DNA from: Cristatella mucedo
Taxonomy: Eukaryota > Bryozoa > Phylactolaemata > Cristatellidae
Assembly: GCA_009760855.2 (NCBI GenBank)
Contig: WPIO01000021.1
Span: 186,001 to 250,000 of the forward strand
DNA: 64,000 nucleotides
Direction of reading: 5' to 3'
Below are positions 11,776 to 23,000 of the stretch, one piece after another (the stretch's first letter is position 1; each line of letters starts with the position of its first letter). A model generated the notes under the pieces. That model saw nothing but the letters and a program-made list of their open reading frames with translations. It was not told the DNA's origin and did no database searches. The position numbers and the translations under genes are program-made.

Positions 11776-12262
11776 TAGAGCTAGTGAAAAACTCTGCTGC
11801 TAGGCTTGTCTATCGTGAGCGTCACGTCTGGAAATCACTCCAGAGTTGCGTCACAACATCTCCAGACTTGACCACATTTAAAAAGAAACTAAAATCCCAT
11901 CTATTTACAGCAGCATTGAATGGGTCTCTGCGATTCAACCTCTATGTACTTATGCATGCTGGCACTGTACATGCTACCACTAACAATACTTGCATGCTGA
12001 CCTTGTGCATGTCACCCCTAACCATGTTATTCTTGTTGTTTACTGCACATGCTTACACTAACCACTCCATCATGTTTCCTTTGAAGCAAATGCAAAGTGC
12101 CTATAAAAAGATGTTATTCTTGTTGTTTGCTGCACATGCTTACACTAACCACTCCATCATGTTTCCTTTGAAGCAAATGCAAAGTGCCTATACAAAAATT
12201 GAGTTCTCTGAGAGTGCTATATCAAATGTACTATTCTTGTCATCATTATTATATGTGGAAAA
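11776..12262 (+). mobile_element. LINE family 1 3' fragment with internal duplication
   Basis: The plus-strand frame reads KNSAARLVYRERHVWKSLQS (internal deletion), then PDLTTFKKKLKSHLFTAALN. It ends in the tail agtgcctata...gagttctctgagagtgc and an ATT-rich end. Confidence 0.85.
12024..12196 (+). repeat. 87-bp tandem duplication inside the LINE 3' end
   Basis: Copy 1 starts atgttattcttgttgttta at 12024 and copy 2 starts at 12111 with the same text. They differ at very few positions. Confidence 0.9.
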
Positions 12263-12675
12263 ACATGTTAGACGTTAAAAATATCATATTATTACAGAAA
12301 AATGTTTGAGGCTGAGCTAATCAGTGAACAGGATATAAAGATGCTAGGATAGCCAGTCAGTGAACGGCGCGCTCTTGTTGGCTTGGTTTCACCACACCCG
12401 ATTTTTGGAAGAAAGTTCTTGCCCACACACAAGGATTGGTCGAGCGGCTGCACATGGCGTTAAAGGATATTTTTGGGGTGCTCGAATACATAGGCATGCA
12501 ATCTATGCGCACAGTATTATTTTTATTATAATACATGAATTTATATTTGACTCGGACAACCGAGAGTGCGCTGAATCATTTTCACTATCTCGATTAACTT
12601 TGTATAAAACATATTTAAAAAACCGCGATAGAGTGAAGCCCCGAAAGTCAAAGTGCGAAGTGGCAACGGACGACT
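12263..12675. other. spacer without recognised elements
   Basis: Intergenic between the CAP and MRH genes. An open stretch exists at 12360-12695, but I recognise nothing in it. Confidence 0.35.
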
Positions 12676-14040
12676 GTAATAATATATTCGTATAGTGCCC
12701 TCAGAGTACTTAATCTCTTTCCAGGCACTTTACATTTGCTGTAAAGGAAGCATGATCAAATGGTTATTGGTAGCATGCTCAATGTCAACAAGCATAAAAT
12801 GGTTAGAGCAGACATGCATAGGGTCAGCATGCAAGTTTGGTTAGTGGCAGCATGCACAGTATCAGCTGGCGTAACCACACGAAGGACGAATAACATGGAC
12901 ACCCTAGATGCTGTGATAAATAGATGTGTCTCTTGCTTCTTTTTAAATGTTGGAAGTAAGTTTCGGGCTTTGGGAGTGTTGGGTCTGCTGTACCGTGAGA
13001 GTGGACTACCCCTGCGGAAGCCGCTGATGCGAGAACAGCGGACCCACTTGCAGCAGCTGCTTCCAAGCCAGCGTGCTGGCCGTGTGGCCCAGTTCCGGGT
13101 TTCCCTGATAAACGGCATCATCCTGGGCCGTCTTGGTCTGTGCGCGACTGCCCGCACAAACTCAACAGAGAGCATACGAAATAAAGGCACGGTCTCCAAA
13201 AGATTTGAGGTTCGTACGAGGTATAGGTAAAAGATACGATTAAGAAAAGTGGGTAGTACGATGCTTAGCCTGGTGGAGAGTAGATGTGATAGGTAGGCTT
13301 TAGCCAAAGAATGAAGGGGACTAGAAGTGAGTGACAAAACCTTAAAGTTTATGCGTTGCTTGACTGGGAGCCAATGCGGGTCAGCGAGAAGTGGTGTGCT
13401 GTGGCAACTGCGACGCTCACTACAGACGAGCCTAGCTGCAGAGTTATGCACCAGCTGTAAGCTCGTGATTGCACAGGCCGGTAGACCAGCAAGCAGCGAA
13501 TTATAGAAGTCAAGACGGGATGCCACAAATGCGTGGATCAATTAACATGTGGCATCCCTGTCTAAAAGAAAAACCTGAATTTTAGCTACGTTATGCAGAT
13601 AGAAGTAGGCGGACTTGACTGTGGTGCAGATGTGATAGTCTAATGAAAGGTCACTTTGGAGCCTGACACCTAGATTTTGTGCAGATTCAACAGGAAATAT
13701 GCTGGCAGAACCGATTCTGAGCGTTAACGTTTTCAATTTCTGAATCCCTCTTGGTTCGCCCATACCTAGTAAGTTAGTTTTATCATCATTCAATTTAAGA
13801 AAGTTTTCTGCCATATATGTGAGGGTGTCGTCAATTCAAGCAGCAAGGAAGTGGATATAATTCGACGTGCTTGAGAGCTGGGAGGGATCAAAGCAAAGGT
13901 ACAAATTAGTGTCATCTGCATAGAAGTGAAAGCCTAGACTGTGCCTGGCAATCACATCGGCAAAGGGAGAGCATAACCCGTCAAAAGCGCGGAATCAAGC
14001 ACGGAGCTCTGAGGTACCCCGTATGTTAGAGGTTCTAATT
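12676..14040 (-). mobile_element. LINE family 1, 5'-truncated copy
   Basis: The hairpin tail is at the left end (tagtgccctcagagtacttaatctctttccaggcac). Minus-strand frames include FLKLNDDKTNLLGMGEP, LRIGSASIFPVESAQNLGV, ASRLDFYNSLLAGLPACAI and ARLVCSERRSCH. A foreign GC-rich insertion interrupts it at 12977-13171. Confidence 0.88.
12977..13171. other. 195-bp GC-rich insertion of unknown origin in a LINE
   Basis: In every other copy the LINE text runs from ctttgggag straight into catacga. Here about 195 GC-rich bases separate the two. The insert is open on both strands (for example plus-strand RESGLPLRKPLMREQRTHLQ) but I do not recognise it. Confidence 0.7.
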
Positions 14041-14432
14041 TCGTCTAATATTTTAGGTAATTCAAGTGTGGTGGTGACTAAAGGGATTTTGTTATCACAT
14101 TTCCAGAGAGTTCAAATAATGTTAAAACCCCTATTTGAAGGGTTGTGAACAAGTTTTTATGCTCTAACTACGAAAATATTTGACTTATAAATATAGATTT
14201 TTACTTCGCGGAAATCCACATACCGTGATAGAGTCTGGAACTGATTAATCGCATTTAACGAGGGATGACTGTATTACTACATTATCATTATTATTATTGG
14301 CAGTCTTGCCTTTGCATATCTGTGTCAGGCCCTGCTAATTTTTGTGCATCAGCCCTCAGACTGCTTGCTCCCAGTGCTTTACTTAGTTTCCCGAGTAGTA
14401 GTAGCTTGCACTGGAGCATATCTCTCGATATT
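14041..14432. other. spacer, weak repeat traces
   Basis: Contains a short ATT run at 14280-14298. Nothing else recognised. Confidence 0.35.
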
Positions 14433-14595
14433 AGCTTTTTCATCGGCCTCATTTGCGTAGTGGTAGAAGAGCCTTAATGGCTCTCACCACCGCTTGCAGT
14501 TTCCAATAAAGGATAGCCCATTGCAGTATTCGAATTCACGGCCTAGGTCGTGAAGAGCAGCAACCTTACCTCCTTGGCTATCACGATCTAGTACT
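14433..14595 (-). mobile_element. SINE-B, degenerate
   Basis: Plus-strand text tagaagagccttaatggctc, then tcaccaccgcttgcag and attcgaattcacggcctagg, matches the SINE-B body and B-box region in minus orientation. Confidence 0.7.
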
Positions 14596-16569
14596 CATCT
14601 TCCTCCCGTTTTGATTCGTGGCAGTGACCGCCACGTGACTATGGCACCAACTTGTGAGAAACTCTGGAATAAATCCTCGTTGTTTTGCGTCAAACTTGAT
14701 TGATTCCGTGGCATGTGAGTCACACTATCACCACTTGCTATTCAAATGTAAGTTCAGATTAAATTTTCAAGCCAGAAACTGCCAAACGTCATTAAAATCA
14801 AGCAAACATTATTTATAAATGAATTTCTCGCGATACTCTCGTGCGTCAGCTTCCTTCGGCTGGCTGTGGTAGCATCAATCTACTACCTGAGTGACTATGC
14901 GGAGAGCCACTGTCAGATGAGCATTTTCGAATTGTTGCCTCGCTTGTTCCTTTGGCTTTTATTGCCATGATCTCTTTATCAAGAGGGCAAATTGACTATT
15001 CCTTAAAGTCAACTGTAGGCTGCTCAGGACATGCGGCTACTGTTAATGCGGTTTGGCTATGGCTGAGGAACAACTAATCACGGTAGCCAATAATACAGCG
15101 GACACGAGCGACTTTGTAGCTTCGACCAAACTCGGACACTCTGACCTGGCCTCTTGTACAACAAGCTCCATAACTTAACTGCTGCTAGAAACTATAGAAA
15201 AACTGCCTCGTTCTCATTCTTTGATTTGAGATAGGCTGGATTCTTAGTGAGTAAAGTGCGCAAATTGTCTAGCTTATAACTCAAAATCTAGTTGGTCAAT
15301 GTTGGATAACAGACATTTTTCTGGAATATATCGCCTTTTATGATCCTGCGCTGTCTTCCTCTGCGTAAGCATCTCTTTTTTAAACAAATGCTACACATAA
15401 TTTCTTCAATTTATCTATATAGTAGAAAATGTATGCCATAGGCCTCAACGCATGCGATGGTGGCATGAAAACAGTTAAATTAAGCTAAGCATCACCTGTA
15501 AACACAATAGCTACGATCTTGTTTTAAAAGCTATCGTCATTTTAATGCGTCGTAACGCTTAACAGAGATTTCTGCAGGACGTTAAAGTTACACCTGCTCA
15601 AGATATTGTTTCTTAGAGATTACTGTACTAAACTGGATCTCGCTACGCCCAAGTACCTCAATAGATAATTAGGAAACTAGTTCAGTTGAGGGACATGACG
15701 GCTCTAGATTTTTGGCTTCATATTTAAGCTCTATCTCAGCAGGTAGCTGTGAATGCCACTGAAGAGTTAAAATTGTAGGAGCCGTTTAGAAAAATATTAA
15801 GCTTTCTACTGAACGTGTCAATCATCGCTGTATTTGGGCCTGGACACGAATACTGACGATCATGAATGAAGTGCGAGAGTCTCCAGCTAAAGATATATGA
15901 GCGAAATAAATTGTCTTTTTCTTGCAGTGGAGTACTGATTGTACACAAAAAGATAAGTAGCAGTGAATTCCCCATCAGTAGCCATCGATTAGCAATATTT
16001 GTGTAATTGAATGGCATATATGTGTGTCTCCAAATTCAAGCACAGATTTCTTAGCGGTACACATTCGACGTAACTTTGCGAACTTTTGTTCGAAAACGCA
16101 AGGACTACCCGTGGAGTTTGTTACCGACACCTTCCACAACTATCGCTGTTTCCAAACAGATGCGACGTTAAAATATATGTTATTAATGAATTAATTAATT
16201 AATTAGTAGCTTAAATAATAGTCAGTCAGCTTAAACTCCACCGAATGGCTTATCAGCCTCACTATAATCTTGTAATTTAAATCGGGTTGGTGTCAGAGAG
16301 ATTCCTAGTGAACTTTATAAAATCCTTTATCTAGCATTTGGATCATTTGTTGCATGGATGTTTAGAGTGCTCACTCCTGACCTGTGCCCCCTCTTGACCT
16401 TTACGAGATATCATCGCTATCCTGAGAACGACTCGGGGCTGACATTCAATAGTAGAGGCTCAGCATGAGCGTTGTCGAAAAACACAGTGACTTACATGCG
16501 TATTAGATTTATGTGCCTTTTTATAGCTGATCTCTCTACTTCTGGCTCCCTGGATTTGTATGTGTCCCT
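14596..16569. other. intergenic spacer upstream of the MRH gene
   Basis: No domain or repeat family recognised. A short (TTAA)n-like run occurs near 16185-16205. Confidence 0.35.
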
Positions 16570-16849
16570 CTTTTCACCGAGGCGAACACCGATTAGCTAA
16601 CGTTTCGCGAGGCGTTGCATGATAACAGCGAAGATAAGACGAGTGGGAGTGTCACTTCAAAGCAGCCTCGAGAACTAGATCACGTGCCGAGGCAGAGACC
16701 GCAGCCCAGCTGTCGAACGATCACATCGCACAGCGTAGGCAAAGCTAAGACCGCTGAGGAGGCGTGCAACAGTGCTGGGCAGGGGCCAGAGGCTCGACCA
16801 AACGGCTCGGCAGGAATTGAGGGGAAGCCTTGGCTCTCCGTTTGCCGTC
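16570..16849 (+). promoter_or_regulatory. CpG-rich upstream region and 5'UTR of the MRH gene
   Basis: About 280 bases clearly richer in CG dinucleotides than the flanks lead into the start codon. An E-box CACGTG lies at 16681-16686 in the context ATCACGTGCC, which matches 8 of 10 positions of the CLEAR element (GTCACGTGAC) bound by TFEB-type factors at lysosomal genes in vertebrates. No TATA box seen. Promoter role is inferred. Confidence 0.45.
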
Positions 16850-17007
16850 ATGTTCAATGCCTACTGGTGGCTTTGGCTGGGCTGCTTGGGAGTCATACGC
16901 GGATGTACAGCGATTGCAATTGTGAAGCAGCTGTCGTCCTGTTCGGTCCAAACCGATGAAGGCATCGTCGACCTGACACCAATAGCTGAGAAAACCGGCG
17001 GACCCAG
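16850..17007 (+). CDS. MRH gene exon 1: signal peptide
   Basis: Encodes residues 1-52 plus two bases. It starts MFNAYWWLWLGCLG and ends TGGP-AG before a gtatgg donor. SSCSV carries the first lumenal Cys, followed by DEGIVDL, a conserved patch of the family. Confidence 0.88.
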
Positions 17008-20000
17008 GTATGGCTGTGTCAATCGCGATGCCTTCTCGAAATCGACTTGACACTAGGCTTATTCGCGTATTTTATAGCTGCATCCTCAGTTGGTCTATCG
17101 AAAGCATTTCTCCACCTTGAAACCGAGTATGCACCTACTTAGGATTTTTAACTTCTTGTGTAGCAATATTGTGTACCAATACTCACGATCACGTCTGCAG
17201 CCAATAGGCACTGGAGACTTTCGAGTCCCGTTGCTGCACTAATTCTAGCTAGCAACCGAATATATACCGGCTGAGGATTTCCATCTTCTCATGTAGCAAT
17301 GTTGTGTAAAAATGCTTATAAGCGCTGGAAACTTTCGAGTTCCTCTTCTGCACTAATCCTATGAGGAAGATTCTGGATGACTAGCTCGCTTGAGGAGTTA
17401 CCTCTTGCTAACGTGGCCGCTGGGCTCTCTAAAGCTGCAGGTCCGCTCCTTCAAAGGACCATCAATAGTAATTCATTTATAATAGACGGGTGACCAGCCT
17501 GGAGACGTCTGCAAATGTAAGATTTGCGTTAAAAAAACGTAGTTAGCCAGGATTTATTATCATTTATACTTCACACCAATCGAAGGTAAAAAATCAGTTT
17601 AGTTAACTTATCACGACTTCAGAAAATGAAATGCAATGCTTTTCACGCTGAGGTCAGCTATCGAAGTAGTACAACTGTTCTGCATTCGTCTTCATAGCGG
17701 TTGGTTTGGATGAGTTCGCATATCGGCAAGGTATCGAATACACTGTTTTGGCCTTACGTGTCCTGCTTGATCTTAGCCGTTTGTGACTCATAGATATTAG
17801 AGATGATGTGGTAATCTAGCGAATGATCTTAAAAGTGGACAACTAGATTCCTTGGGAGGCTGCATGAGATTTTTGGTGTGCTGGCGGAGCCCATTTTGGA
17901 ATTACGCCTTTCTCATCTTTCTTTGTCTGGTTGGAGCTTTGTTTTCCTTTAACGTTTCACGTTCGTTCATTTTTTTCAGTTTGGGAACTTTTGCTGCCAT
18001 TCACATGAGAATTTCAGCAATGAATTCCGCAAAGGAGCTCATAGAGCATGAGGTGCTGGAAGGCAACGAGGAATTAGAGCACAGTTACAGCTGTGCATTA
18101 TATGCATAAAAATGAAAGCCCGGATTACGCTTGACGATTACATTGTCAAGATGAAGAGAATAAATTGTGAAATAAAATACACATAAGCCAGAAATATCAC
18201 ATATTTTAAAAGCTTGCTGATGATATCTCCTTAGAAAACTCCCCCTACGTTAGGACATAACCAGTGCAGGGCCTGCAATGGCCGGCGAGATTATAAGGAT
18301 CTCAAGAAGGACTCGATCAATGCTGTCAAAAGCTGCCGAAATATCCAGCGGAACTTGAACTGAGATTCCTTATATGTTTGCATTTGAATGAGGGGTTTTT
18401 ATAAGCTTACGCCAATGTAGACTCAGAGAGGGATAACTTCAAAAAACTGACCGCCACTTGTTTGTGTTGAAGCTCTGATATGAAAGTTTATCGGGTCTAC
18501 CACAACTCGTATCAGTGGCTTCAACGAGAACGGAAATACCACAACGCGAGCGAAAGTTTTTCAAGTTTCTCGCGTCTTGTCTGGACATCTGCATGACTGC
18601 CCCAACCACAGTCTCTTTGGAGTACACGTGAACTAGACCTGGGGCTAACGACAAATGCATTATCTTATTTATGAAGGAAATCAGCAAGCTTAGGTATCTC
18701 ATCGTGAGCATACTATGTATGGGGTCTAAGTGGCTATTTGCTAAATATTTACATTTATGAATATAAATGTAATTCATTGTATAGCCCCTAGAAGAACTTA
18801 ATCTCTATGCAGGCGCTTCACAAATGCCACAAGGCTTGAGCCCACGACCTCAGTCGTCAGATACATTCACCTTGAGCTTTGTTCGAGGCGAGCAATTTAA
18901 CCACTGGGCCAAACTAAGGCGCCGTAATTAGTCACCTTAGACTGGAAAGCGGATATTGAGATGAGGTCAGCTAGTTCAAGCTTGAAGATGAAGACTGATA
19001 CAGTTTAAGAAAAATGGAGGGTGGTGATTCCAACGGGATATTACCGATGACACCAAGCTCCGCCTTTCCTTCGATTCTTCTCAGCCCTGCGTCTCATTCC
19101 ATTCGATTCATTCCCTTGCATCACTTCAGTCACGTCCGCCCATAGTCTAGATGCGCTATATTCCAAGCAGTTTTTCACTGCATGACCATGTGTCTTTCAC
19201 AGTAATCTATTGGACCTTCATTCATCAAAGGCTTATTGCCAAAATTAGGGCCTGCTTAGATATTAATAGGAAAGCCCAACTAGCTAATGCTTTCGTAACG
19301 TTCCTTTTATTCAGGACTCGTTGCTTTTGTCCTTAATCATCTGCAACTGCTTCAAATCCCGTAATAACTGCTCCTCTGATACCGGCAAAGCTGCCATATG
19401 ACACCACTGATGTCTGAGCTTCCTCCGTTGGCTTCTTACAAATTCTCGAATCGGTTTCAAGCTCCTATGTTTGGCTACCAGGTCATTTCAATAGCTTGCA
19501 CCAGCCTTGATCTATCCGACCTCCTTTCTCCTGTCTGCTGTCGCACCACACGCTCCTTGGCATCTATTTATCTTGTCATCCCTCGAAATTTGAAACCGTT
19601 GGTGATCGAGCCATCAACTCAAGGGCGCCGGAAGTGTGGAGCTTGCATCCAGCTATGGCCTGTAGTGGCAACGACCTTGCATTATTTAGCCTCAGCTAAA
19701 GAAGCATCTTTTAAGGTCAACTTTCCCTTCACGGCAGTGACTTTGTCTTTTTTCCGGTGTGTTTTGTGTGCATTTCTGTGCATGATTCAGTATTTTTTTA
19801 CTAAACAGAGATCCAACTGACCAGTCTCTTCTTGCTTGTTGCAGCATGCTGGCCTAGGCATGACGTTTGTTTGCTTTTCCTGTTTGCATAAGCACGATAC
19901 CGTGCACAGAACTAGCAATTTGTTATTGATTTTCTTGCGGTGAGCTTAATTTGCTTAGATGGTGCTTTAGTTCTCTTATGATGCTATTCAACTGCCTATT

Positions 20001-23000
20001 GTTGCAATTACTATGTTTTTACCTTAGGCATGGGCCCATTTATCATGTCCATCTTTCTGATAAAGACGCTATTCAATCGGTTCGCTATTTGTGGCTTGGA
20101 TTGCTAGGTATGAGCTAACTTGAGGGCGGTTATAGAAATGATTCATGGTTGGTGCATACTAATAATAATAATAGGTTTTTATAGCGCCTTAAGATAACTC
20201 TATGTTTGGCCACGTGTTTTACAAGTCCCTGCAAGAGAAAAAGTTCCCAAGGTTTAGTGAAGTGCAAGGTGTTAGGCATGAAAAATCAAGCAATAACAAG
20301 CATGAGCATATGCTCACTCACGGCCACTGTTAGGAAGTTTCATGGCAAGTTAGATGCACTGAATATTGCATCGGTACGCACGCAAAGCACACCGGAACAA
20401 AAAACCGCAACATTCAGAGCCGAAAGGAACGTGCATCTATAGATGCGACTTCAAATATGGAAGGTCATTGCAGGTAAAGGCTGTACCAGACAACGATTTC
20501 CAGACTTTCGGTGCATCAGATTTGAAGGCTCGCTCACCAAAAGATTTTAAATTTATTGCGATGCTTGTGCAAGATAACGAAATGCTGAGGAGAGGCGCGG
20601 GTGGTGTGAGAGCACGTGACCGGATGAGCAAGGTTGGCTAGGTAGGCTGGTGCATGCCAGTGAAGTGACATGTGACATACATGGGTTCTTGATATTGATT
20701 ATTTGAAGTGAGATAGATCTCAGTGAAGCTCAGACAGAAGTGGGGTGGTATAAATCTACTCATTTGACGACATATCAGAAGACCAGCTGAGTTTCGCACG
20801 TGCTCCCGACGATTAAAGTTACCGGCAGGTAGTCCTGAATAAATTATTTCCAATAATCTATAGAAACCAGTATCTTGGATTGAACTGTTAATCCGTTTTC
20901 TTATATAGAAGCCAGAATTTTCCCTAGCTATCATTTTTAGTACGACCAGCAATAGTTTCCGTATTCGACTTGATAGAGATCATTTCCGTGCCCATCTTAT
21001 AAGCTTGGTAATAATAGTTAGTCTAACGTCGGCAGTGAGCCATAGGTCTATACACGTTACTGAGAGACGACGGATCCAATACTTGTCTCTCCATGTCACG
21101 CCGCATGATTACGTAACTTATGATACGCTCCATACGTTTCCCTTACGGTACTTTAAGCTCCTGTCATAATTAAACGCATAGCACAACCATAGATTCTCAC
21201 CTGCTCTCTAAGCTTATTTAGAAACTGAAACTTAGCTTCGTTGGCTACCTCTCGTTCTCTGGTCATAAGTTATTCCTGATTATATATCCAGTGCGGATGG
21301 CAATAGTTAGTCTGCTGATTTGGGGTCAATTGAACCCCTAATTATGTGCCCGATAGAAATTGGTCGCAAGCTTGGCCAGATTATTTTGAACTTAAGCTTT
21401 GCGAAACTGCTATTCTACAGAATGGTAACCCTGCCATTCTGAAGTACCTGTTATATTCATTTCCGAATGGAAGTTAAAAATACTTATTAGAATGACAGCG
21501 ACGTTAGCTAAACCTAGCTTACTTATCCTTATACGAAAAATTCATGCAAGGCAGGAGTAACTGCTTTGAAAGCACTCTCGCCCAGCCAGTGATAGATCTA
21601 ACTGGTTCCCTCCCGTAAGAGCCAATGCCAAGATTTGATGCATATGTCACCCTCTCTAGACTATATCCACTACACTTTTCGTTGTGAAAAGAAGTATTTG
21701 ATATTCAGGCAAATCCACTTATGGACGCCATCGGAAATTCTACTTGAATGATAGAGAGCAACGATCGTTCTGGTGGCACATGTGGCAGCTCTGGCGTGGT
21801 TCGAATCGTGCACGTCCTATCGTGTTTAATCGGTGTCGGGTAGTGGTTGCATCCCATCCTGAAGGACAGACAGCTGTGGACCTCCGCAAGAGTCACCTCT
21901 CGGTCCTTTTCTATTCATTTGTACAGAGCTTCTGGGAAAAGCGACTCGGTCCCATGCGATCTGATATTATTTCTATGCTGATAATACACGGCGGCCCTCT
22001 TTACTTAATCATCAAAATAAGCTGAGCAACAGATAAATTCATCTTATATCCTTAATAAAATCTATTTTGATGTGTGGCTAATTTTGTTACACTAAGTGAT
22101 GATAAACCCGAGCTTCTCGTCTTAAAATCTCGCCTAAGACTTCGGGGGGGGACTGGAAGAATGCTGCTCTTCCAAGTGACGTCTTCTGTAGTTTCATCAT
22201 GTGATTCGAGTTTAGGTATCCTCTTTGGTAAATGCTTAACAACACGGCCACAGCAAGCCATTAAGTTCGATCCCTGTCTAAGATTAGGGACTGCCTGCCA
22301 CGGTGCGCAGTGCAAAGAATCTTGCTGACTGCCTGGTTCTCTCAAAAGTGGACTATATCAATTCAGCTTAAGCTGCATTACCGAAAAAAAGGTCTTTGGG
22401 CCACTGCAGCTGATGATGAATATGGCTGCGAGATTAGCCACACAAATTTCAAACGTTTTGTTATGTGTCTCCTTTACTAAAAGAGCTGCGATGGCTACCC
22501 GTCGATCAAAGGATACAGAGCTAGATTCTTACCCTGGCCCACAAGAGCCGCCATCGGTTGGTTCCTTCGTGCCTAGGTGAGCTGCTGCCTCATTTTTGAC
22601 CTCTTCGTACTCTCAGTTCCTCTATGCAAAGTTCTATAGGCTTTTTCATCACTTTGGATACAGAATGCTGGCGACAGAAGCTTTTGTTCAGCCAGTCCTT
22701 TATTGTGGGACTAACTTGCACAATTCATTCAGAACGATATATCTTCCCCTGCATTCGACTCTAGCACATCCTTTCCAGCCGACCGGAATTTTTACTGCCA
22801 TTCTACTCACTACCACTTTCTTAGCTGAGCATCTTCCTCTGCTGTGCTTCTTACTTCCGTTTTTTCACGTGAGATGAACTTTGGTAGTTTCTGTGTGCGC
22901 AGCAAAAGCTACTTAGACATTGAGTGTGCGCTACAGAAAAAACATCTCCAGTGAAAAACCCACTTAGTCCGCATGGTCTTTCGGAGTTGCAGACAAAGAT

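Noticed and set aside
16772..16849. Upstream start for the MRH protein
   Set aside because: The in-frame codon at 16772 is GTG, not ATG; the first ATG is at 16850 and is followed at once by a good signal peptide.
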